Below are positions 58,610-64,000 of a DNA stretch of 64,000 nt, piece after piece; position 1 is the first letter of the stretch; each line of letters starts with the position of its first letter. Location: contig NZ_CP123923.1 in the NCBI RefSeq assembly GCF_030450125.1, positions 744,001 to 808,000 of the forward strand, given 5' to 3'. A program made the position numbers and the translations under genes. Under the pieces are notes generated by a model that searched no databases, had not been told where the DNA came from, and was given only the letters and a program-made list of their open reading frames with translations. This DNA is from Streptomyces sp. WP-1. GTDB taxonomy: Bacteria > Actinomycetota > Actinomycetes > Streptomycetales > Streptomycetaceae.

Positions 58610-59383
58610 ATGCGGGCAGAAGTACATCAAGTGGCCGACGGCACCTACCTGGTGCACGGCAACAACGTCAACTGGGTGATCCTGAAGGACGGGGACGCCC
58701 TCACCCTGATCGACACCGGGTATCCCGGGGACCGGCCGGGGATCCTGGAGTCCCTCGCCGCGGTGGGCGGTTCACCTCAGGCGGTGTCCGCCGTGCTGAT
58801 CACCCACGCGCACAACGACCATCTGGGCTCGGCCGAGTACCTGCGGTCCACCTACGGCACGCCCGTCTATCTCCACCCGGCCGAAGTCCCGCACGCCCGG
58901 CGGGAGTTCCTGCACCAGGCCACGCTCGGCGACGTCGTGCGCAACGTCTGGCGGCCGGGCATGCTGCCGTGGGCCGCGCATGTCATCAAGGTGGGCGGCA
59001 TGGAGCACAACCCGGTCACCGCGCCCGAGCCGTTCCCCGGCGCGGGCGCGCTCGACCTGCCGGGCCGCCCGGTGCCCGTGCACACCCCCGGCCACACCGA
59101 CGGACACTGCGTCTACCACCTGCCGGAGGCCGGCATCGTGGTCTCCGGGGACGCCCTGGTCAGCGGGCACGCCGTGTCCTGGACCAAGGGGCCGCAGCTG
59201 CTGCCCGGCTTCTTCGACCACGACCGCGGCCGGGTCGTGGCCTCCCTCGACCTGATCGCCGCGCTCGACGGCGACACCCTGCTGCCCGGTCACGGCCCGG
59301 TCCACCGGGGCGCGGTGCGCGCCGCCGCCGAACAGGCCCGGGACCGGGCCACCCGCAAGTCCCCCGCCACCAAGGCGGGTTGA
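58610..59383 (+). CDS. MBL-fold metallo-hydrolase
   Basis: ATG 58610 follows GGAG by seven bases. The 257-residue protein has the metallo-beta-lactamase motifs DTGYPGDRPG, THAHNDHLGSAEY (HxHxDH zinc site), HTPGHTDGHCVYH, VSGDALVSGHA and the closing LLPGHGPVHRG. It has two metal sites and no signal peptide. Family members are hydrolases of the glyoxalase II or lactonase type. The substrate is unknown. It is followed by the convergent universal stress gene. Confidence 0.93.
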   Translation: MRAEVHQVADGTYLVHGNNVNWVILKDGDALTLIDTGYPGDRPGILESLAAVGGSPQAVSAVLITHAHNDHLGSAEYLRSTYGTPVYLHPAEVPHARREFLHQATLGDVVRNVWRPGMLPWAAHVIKVGGMEHNPVTAPEPFPGAGALDLPGRPVPVHTPGHTDGHCVYHLPEAGIVVSGDALVSGHAVSWTKGPQLLPGFFDHDRGRVVASLDLIAALDGDTLLPGHGPVHRGAVRAAAEQARDRATRKSPATKAG

Positions 59384-59390
59384 CGCCGGG

Positions 59391-60257
59391 TCAGTCGTGC
59401 GGGACCACCGCCACCGGGCAGTCGGCGTGGTGCAGCACCCCGTGCGCGACCGAGCCGATGCGGGCGCCCACGGCGGTGCGGCGGGCCCGGCGGCCGACGA
59501 CCATCAGCTGGGCGCGGCCGACCAGCGACAGCAGCACCTGCCCCGCGCTGCCCATCTCCACCTGCTCGGCCACGGGCACCTCGGGGAACCGCTCGCGCCA
59601 GGGCCGCAGCGCGTCGGCCAGCGCCTGCTTCTCGTACGGTTCCAGTCCCCCGGCCTCGTCCAGCAGCCTGAGCGAGCCGGGGCTGTAGGCGAAGACCGGC
59701 GGCAGCGTCCAGGCCCGTACGGCGCGCACGGCGGCGCCCCGGGCGGCCGCCGTCTCGAAGGCGAAGCGCAGCGCCGCCGCGCTGTCCTCGGCGTCGCCCT
59801 GCTGGCCGACCACCACCTCGCGCCCGGCGGCCTCCAGGGCGGCACGGTCGCCGGCGCGCACCAGCACCACGGGCCGGGTGGCCTCGGCGATCACGTGCTG
59901 GCCCACCGAGCCCAGCAGGAAGCCCACGACCGGGCCGTGTCCGCGCGAGCCCAGCACCAGCGTCTCCGCGTCCCGGGCCGCGCGCCCCAGCGCCTCGGCC
60001 GCGTCCTCCTCGACCACGTCGACCCTCACCGTGAGCTCCGGATGCCGCTCGGCGACCTGGCGCACCGCCTCCGCCACGCCCTCCTCGGCCCACCCGCGCT
60101 GGGTGTCCCGGCCGGCTCCGGCGAGCTTCTCGGCGTGGTGCCACGCGTGCAGGACCCGCAGGGGCAGCCCCCGGCGCACGGCCTCCCTGGCCGCCCAGTC
60201 CAGCGCGGCCAGGCTCTCCTCCGTGCCGTCGAGCCCTGCCGTGATCGCCCGTGTCAT
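59391..60257 (-). CDS. tandem universal stress protein (UspA x2)
   Basis: The 288-residue protein has two Usp domains, about residues 1-140 and 145-285. Domain one shows ITAGLDGTEESLAALDWAAR and ends GSRGHGPVVGFLLGSVGQHV with the ATP-binding pattern GxxGxGxxxxxxxGSV. Domain two ends GRRARRTAVGARIGSVAHGV with VLHHADCPVAVV. ATG 60257. Such proteins respond to starvation, redox or hypoxic stress. It is divergent from the receiver-flavoprotein operon at 60466, which suggests shared conditions. Confidence 0.94.
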   Translation of the reverse strand: MTRAITAGLDGTEESLAALDWAAREAVRRGLPLRVLHAWHHAEKLAGAGRDTQRGWAEEGVAEAVRQVAERHPELTVRVDVVEEDAAEALGRAARDAETLVLGSRGHGPVVGFLLGSVGQHVIAEATRPVVLVRAGDRAALEAAGREVVVGQQGDAEDSAAALRFAFETAAARGAAVRAVRAWTLPPVFAYSPGSLRLLDEAGGLEPYEKQALADALRPWRERFPEVPVAEQVEMGSAGQVLLSLVGRAQLMVVGRRARRTAVGARIGSVAHGVLHHADCPVAVVPHD

Positions 60258-60465
60258 CCGTGGCCTCCTCGTCGTGCCGACCGTTCATGCTGCTGATCCC
60301 CACTATCGGACACGGCGCGCCCCGCCCGGACCCCGGCCCTCCGTCATGGGGGCGGGCCCGGACGCCGGGGCGAAGCCGGGCGATCGAACATACGATGGGC
60401 GCGTACCGGTGCGAGGGTGCCCGTGCCACCGCGCCGCGGGATTCCGACGCTCGGGGTGGAGATCC

Positions 60466-62175
60466 ATGACACAGGCCGCGCCCGGCACCCGGGCCCCGAT
60501 GACACCGGCCGCCGACGCGACGCGGACCGTCATCCTGACCGTGGACGACGACCCGGGGGTCTCCCGCGCCGTCGCCCGTGATCTCCGGCGCCGCTACGGA
60601 GCGTCGTACCGGATCGTGCGCGCCGAGTCCGGGCCGTCCGCGCTGGAAGCGCTGCGCGAGCTGAAGCTGCGCGGCGACCTGGTGGCGGTGATCCTGGCCG
60701 ACTACCGGATGCCGCGGATGAACGGCATCGAGTTCCTGGAGCAGGCGCTCGACGTGTACCCGGGGGCACGGCGGGTGCTGCTGACCGCGTACGCGGACAC
60801 GAACGCGGCGATCGACGCGATCAACGTGGTGGACCTCGACCACTATCTGCTCAAGCCGTGGGACCCACCGGAGGAGAAGCTCTATCCGGTGCTGGACGAT
60901 CTCCTGACGGCATGGCGCGCCAGCGACCACAGGCCGGTGCCGAGCACCAAGGTGGTGGGGCACCGCTGGTCGGCGCCGTCCTCGCAGGTCCGGGAGTTCC
61001 TGGCCCGCAACCAGGTGCCGTACCGCTGGTACTCGGTGGAGGAGCCGGAGGGGCAGCGGCTGCTGGCCGCGGCCGGGCTGGACGGGCAGCGGCTGCCGGT
61101 GGTGGTCACCCCGGACGGCTCGGCCCTGGTCGAGCCCGAGGCGCCCGAACTGGCCGCGCGGGTGGGACTGGCCACGACGCCCACGGCCGACTTCTACGAC
61201 CTGGTGGTGATCGGCGGCGGCCCGGCCGGGCTCGGCGCGGCCGTGTACGGGGCCTCGGAGGGGCTGCGCACGGTGCTCGTGGAGCGCTCGGCGACCGGCG
61301 GGCAGGCCGGGCAGAGTTCCCGCATCGAGAACTACCTGGGCTTCCCGGACGGTGTCTCCGGTGCCCAGCTCACCGGCCGGGCCCGGCGGCAGGCGGCCCG
61401 GTTCGGTGCCGAGATCCTGACCGCGCGCGAGGTGACGGCCCTGGAGACGTGCGGCGCCGCCCGGGTCGTGCGGTTCGCGGACGGTACGGCGATCGCCGCG
61501 CACAGCGTGATCCTGGCGACCGGCGTGCAGTACCGGCAACTCGACGCCCGGGGCTGCGTCGACCTGACGGGCTGCGGGGTGTACTACGGCTCGGCGCTGA
61601 CCGAGGCGGCCGGCTGCCAGGGCGAGGACGTGTACATCGTCGGCGGCGCCAACTCGGCGGGCCAGGCGGCGATGTACCTCGCCCGGGGCGCCAAGTCGGT
61701 GACGCTGCTGGTACGCGGCGCGGATCTGTCGGCGTCGATGTCGTACTACCTGATCCAGCAGATCACCGAGGCGCCCAACATCGAGGTGCGCTGCCGCACG
61801 GTGGTGGAGGCGGCCCATGGCTCGGGGCGCCTGGAGCAGCTGACGCTGCGTCATACCGGGACCGGGGAGACCGAACGGGTCGACGCCCGGTGGATGTTCG
61901 TGTTCATCGGCGCGGCCCCGCTGACCGACTGGCTCGGCGACGGCGTGCTGCGCGACGAGCGCGGTTTCATCCTGGCCGGGCCCGATCTGACCGCCGACGG
62001 GCGGCCACCGGCCGGCTGGGAGCTGGACCGGCCGCCGTACCACCTGGAGACCAGCGTACCCGGCGTGTTCGTGGCGGGCGACGCGCGCGCCGAGTCCGCG
62101 AAGCGCGTCGCGTCCGCCGTCGGCGAGGGCGCGATGGCCGTCATGCTCGTCCACCGGTATCTGGAGCAGTCATGA
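60466..62175 (+). CDS. receiver domain-thioredoxin reductase-like fusion protein
   Basis: ATG 60466 follows GGTGGA. The 569-residue protein has three parts. A response regulator receiver (about 20-140) has acidic DDD, phospho-acceptor Asp79 in VILADYRMPRMNG, Thr107 and Lys130 in LLKPW. A glutaredoxin/thioredoxin-like segment (about 158-235) lacks Cys. A thioredoxin reductase-like flavoprotein (about 243-569) has VIGGGPAGLGAAVYGASEG for FAD, IVGGANSAGQAAMYLARG for NAD(P)H and VFVAGDARAESAKRVASAVG. The redox CxxC of true TrxR is LTGC (367-370), so one Cys is missing and disulfide reduction is unlikely. Its stop overlaps the kinase gene start. Confidence 0.9.
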   Translation: MTQAAPGTRAPMTPAADATRTVILTVDDDPGVSRAVARDLRRRYGASYRIVRAESGPSALEALRELKLRGDLVAVILADYRMPRMNGIEFLEQALDVYPGARRVLLTAYADTNAAIDAINVVDLDHYLLKPWDPPEEKLYPVLDDLLTAWRASDHRPVPSTKVVGHRWSAPSSQVREFLARNQVPYRWYSVEEPEGQRLLAAAGLDGQRLPVVVTPDGSALVEPEAPELAARVGLATTPTADFYDLVVIGGGPAGLGAAVYGASEGLRTVLVERSATGGQAGQSSRIENYLGFPDGVSGAQLTGRARRQAARFGAEILTAREVTALETCGAARVVRFADGTAIAAHSVILATGVQYRQLDARGCVDLTGCGVYYGSALTEAAGCQGEDVYIVGGANSAGQAAMYLARGAKSVTLLVRGADLSASMSYYLIQQITEAPNIEVRCRTVVEAAHGSGRLEQLTLRHTGTGETERVDARWMFVFIGAAPLTDWLGDGVLRDERGFILAGPDLTADGRPPAGWELDRPPYHLETSVPGVFVAGDARAESAKRVASAVGEGAMAVMLVHRYLEQS

Positions 62176-63650
62176 GCGGGCAGATCATGCCGTGCGACCC
62201 GAAGGAGATCCGGTCGCTCTTCCTCTTCGAGAAGCTCACCCCCGAGCAGGTGGGGCGGCTGTGCGCCGAGGGGCGGGTGGAGCTGTTCCAGCCCGGCCCG
62301 GTGTACACCGAGGGCGACCCGGCGACCTGCTTCTTCGTGATGGTCGAGGGGACGGTGGTGATCTCGCGCCGGGTCGGCGGGGACGACGTGGAGGTCTCCC
62401 GGACCTCGCAGCGCGGGGTGTACGGCGGGGCGATGCAGGCGTATCTGGGCGACCGGGTGCGGCAGGTGTACGCCAACTCGCTGCGGGCCACCGAGCCGAC
62501 GCGGTTCTTCGTGCTGCCCGCCGACCTGTTCGCGGACGTGATGCACGAGTGGTTCCCGATGGCGGTGCATCTGCTGGAGGGCCTGTTCTTCGGGTCGAAG
62601 AACACCCAGGCGGCCATCGGGCAGCGGGAGCGGCTGCTGGCGCTCGGCTCGCTGTCGGCGGGGCTCACCCATGAGCTGAACAACCCGGCGGCCGCGGCCG
62701 TGCGGGCCACCTCCGCTCTGCGGGAGCGGGTGGCGAGGATGCGGCGCAAGCTGGCCGTGATCGCCGAAGGGCCGTTCTCCCGGGACGCGTTGGCGAGTCT
62801 GGTCGAGATCCAGGAGCGCACCGCCGAGCGGGTGGCGAAGGCCCCGGCGCTCAGTCCGCTGGAGGCCGCCGACCGGGAGGACCTGCTCGGGGACTGGCTG
62901 GCGGACCACGGCATCGAGCAGGGCTGGCAGCCGGCGGCGACCTTCGTCCAGGCGGGGCTCGACGTCGACTGGCTGGAGCAGGTGGCGGCGGCCGTGGACG
63001 AGGAGATCCTGCCGGGCGCGGTGGGCTGGCTCAACTACACCGTCGAGACCGAGCTGTTGATGACCGAGATCGAGGACTCCACCACCCGCATCTCGCACCT
63101 GGTGGACGCGGCCAAGCAGTACGCGCAGCTGGACCGGGCGCCGTACCGCGCGGTGGACGTGCACGAACTGCTGGAGAGCACGCTGCTGATGCTGTCGGCC
63201 AAGTTCGGCTCCGGCATCCGGGTCATCAAGGAGTACGACCGGACGCTCCCGCCGGTGCCCGCCTACCCGGCGGAGCTGAACCAGGTGTGGACCAACCTCG
63301 TCGACAACGCGGTCTCCGCGATGCGGGGTTCGGGCGGCGAGGGCACTCTGACGGTGCGCACCGCGCGCGACCACGACCGGGTGCTGGTGGAGTTCCGGGA
63401 CACCGGGCCCGGGATCCCGGCGGAGATCAAGGACCGGATCTTCGACCCGTTCTTCACCACCAAGCCGGTCGGCGAGGGCACCGGGCTCGGTCTGGACATC
63501 TCCTGGCGGATCGTCGTCAACAAGCACCACGGCACGCTGCGGGTCGACTCCGAACCCGGTGACACCCGCTTCCAGGTGCTGCTGCCGCTGAGTGCCGGAC
63601 AACCCGAACCGGCCGAACCGGCCGGGGAACGACCAGAGGAGGCCGTATGA
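62172..63650 (+). CDS. cNMP-binding sensor histidine kinase
   Basis: ATG 62172 overlaps the preceding stop as ATGA. The 492-residue soluble protein has an N-terminal cyclic nucleotide-binding-type beta-roll (about 12-145, PGPVYTEGDPATCFFVMVEG), a phospho-acceptor helix with His167 in LSAGLTHELNNPAAAAVRA, and a HATPase domain with NQVWTNLVDNAVSAM, FRDTGPGIP and GEGTGLGLDISWRIV. The insert between the HisKA and ATPase (about 200-330) is predicted helical and family-specific. It is the likely kinase for the receiver-flavoprotein encoded just before. There is no transmembrane segment, so the signal is internal. Confidence 0.93.
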   Translation: MSGQIMPCDPKEIRSLFLFEKLTPEQVGRLCAEGRVELFQPGPVYTEGDPATCFFVMVEGTVVISRRVGGDDVEVSRTSQRGVYGGAMQAYLGDRVRQVYANSLRATEPTRFFVLPADLFADVMHEWFPMAVHLLEGLFFGSKNTQAAIGQRERLLALGSLSAGLTHELNNPAAAAVRATSALRERVARMRRKLAVIAEGPFSRDALASLVEIQERTAERVAKAPALSPLEAADREDLLGDWLADHGIEQGWQPAATFVQAGLDVDWLEQVAAAVDEEILPGAVGWLNYTVETELLMTEIEDSTTRISHLVDAAKQYAQLDRAPYRAVDVHELLESTLLMLSAKFGSGIRVIKEYDRTLPPVPAYPAELNQVWTNLVDNAVSAMRGSGGEGTLTVRTARDHDRVLVEFRDTGPGIPAEIKDRIFDPFFTTKPVGEGTGLGLDISWRIVVNKHHGTLRVDSEPGDTRFQVLLPLSAGQPEPAEPAGERPEEAV

Positions 63651-63997
63651 GCGGCGTCGAGGGCATCGATCCGAACGTCCCGCCGAGCGGCACCGGTTGC
63701 GCGGAGTGCGAGGCGGCGGGCGGGTGGTGGTTCCATCTGCGGCGCTGTGCCCAGTGCGGGCACATCGGCTGCTGCGACGACTCGCCCGCCCGGCACGCCA
63801 CCGCGCACTACCGGGCCACCGGGCATCCGGTGATCCGCAGCTTCGAGCCGGACGAGGCGTGGTTCTGGAACTTCGCCACCGAGGAACTGTCCGCCGAGGG
63901 GCCCGAACTCGCCCCGCCGTCCGGGCATCCGGCCGACCAGCCGGTGCCGGGCCCCGCCGGACGGGTGCCGCAGGACTGGGCGCGGACCCTGGGGTGA
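63647..63997 (+). CDS. UBP-type zinc finger protein
   Basis: ATG 63647 overlaps the kinase stop as ATGA. The 116-residue protein is a ZnF-UBP domain: CAEC (18, 21), RRCAQCGHIGCC (34, 37, 42/43), HATAHYRATGHPV (His50, His54 and His60) and WFWNFATEEL. In eukaryotes this finger binds the ubiquitin tail. In actinobacteria, which have no ubiquitin, it occurs beside kinases and flavoproteins and may bind a C-terminal peptide or small molecule. The tail is Pro-rich and disordered. Last gene of the operon in the window. Confidence 0.92.
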   Translation: MSGVEGIDPNVPPSGTGCAECEAAGGWWFHLRRCAQCGHIGCCDDSPARHATAHYRATGHPVIRSFEPDEAWFWNFATEELSAEGPELAPPSGHPADQPVPGPAGRVPQDWARTLG

Positions 63998-64000
63998 GCC

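Noticed and set aside
60466..62175. Annotation as an ordinary thioredoxin reductase
   Set aside because: Only one Cys of the CxxC is present, and a receiver domain occupies the N terminus.

Overview
The window is chromosomal DNA from a Streptomyces-type actinomycete. The evidence is very high GC content, strong G/C bias at third codon positions, frequent GTG starts, and Streptomyces-typical families: WhiB, SigF-type sigma factors, RsbW-like ATPases, SpoIIE phosphatase, GlgE pathway, GH64 glucanase, DUF5133, DUF6480 and XRE-DUF2690. I see no phage, insertion sequence, rRNA, tRNA or CRISPR array. The order is a mosaic of small operons and single genes, typical of a Streptomyces arm-to-core transition.

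1-9.3 kb: a PucR-type regulator cut by the window edge, a YciO/Sua5-family protein, a dienelactone hydrolase, a secreted GH64 beta-1,3-glucanase behind two palindromes, a secreted M4 metalloprotease, a class-A beta-lactamase-like hydrolase and an epoxide-hydrolase-like protein. 9.4-19.7 kb: a decayed metallophosphoesterase, a luciferase-like oxidoreductase, a TauD dioxygenase, an aldo/keto reductase, a stand-alone LigD 3'-phosphoesterase domain, a secreted cupin, a PAS-GAF-SpoIIE phosphatase, a peroxiredoxin, a frameshifted MarR relic in repeat-rich DNA, a secreted SH3 protein and an XRE-DUF2690 membrane protein. 19.8-26.8 kb: an ATP-dependent DNA ligase, a HemC paralogue, a hypothetical gene, a MarR-ABC-permease operon, a SigF-family sigma factor and a two-domain VOC protein.

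26.9-37.6 kb is the metabolic core. GlgX and a degenerate ATPase-like partner are transcribed leftward. GlgE, TreS, maltokinase and GlgB are transcribed rightward as a compact operon. Together they interconvert trehalose, maltose, maltose-1-phosphate and branched alpha-glucan. TreS makes maltose from trehalose, Mak phosphorylates it, GlgE extends glucan with maltose-1-phosphate, GlgB branches the glucan and GlgX debranches it. A perfect 14-bp hairpin sits just before the glgE ribosome binding site, and a five-copy 22-bp tandem repeat lies after glgX.

37.7-49.7 kb: a YbdK-type ligase, DUF6480, an RsbW-like ATPase, a type II NADH dehydrogenase-like protein, a truncated DUF4287 gene, a FUSC membrane protein, a second SigF-type sigma factor with an RsbW-like gene upstream, an AT-rich island ending in an intrinsic terminator with six Ts, a cNMP-binding protein, an MFS exporter, a LysE exporter divergent from a LysR regulator, and a WhiB protein.

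50-64 kb: a two-component system, an L,D-transpeptidase-like lipoprotein, an M1 peptidase, a DUF488 gene with an in-frame amber codon, a TetR/FAD-dehydrogenase pair next to twin perfect operators, an AlkB-like oxygenase, an MBL-fold hydrolase and a double universal stress protein. Last comes a translationally coupled operon encoding a receiver-thioredoxin reductase-like fusion that lacks the redox CxxC, a cNMP-binding histidine kinase and a UBP-type zinc finger. This last operon is the best candidate for an uncharacterised signalling system in the window.
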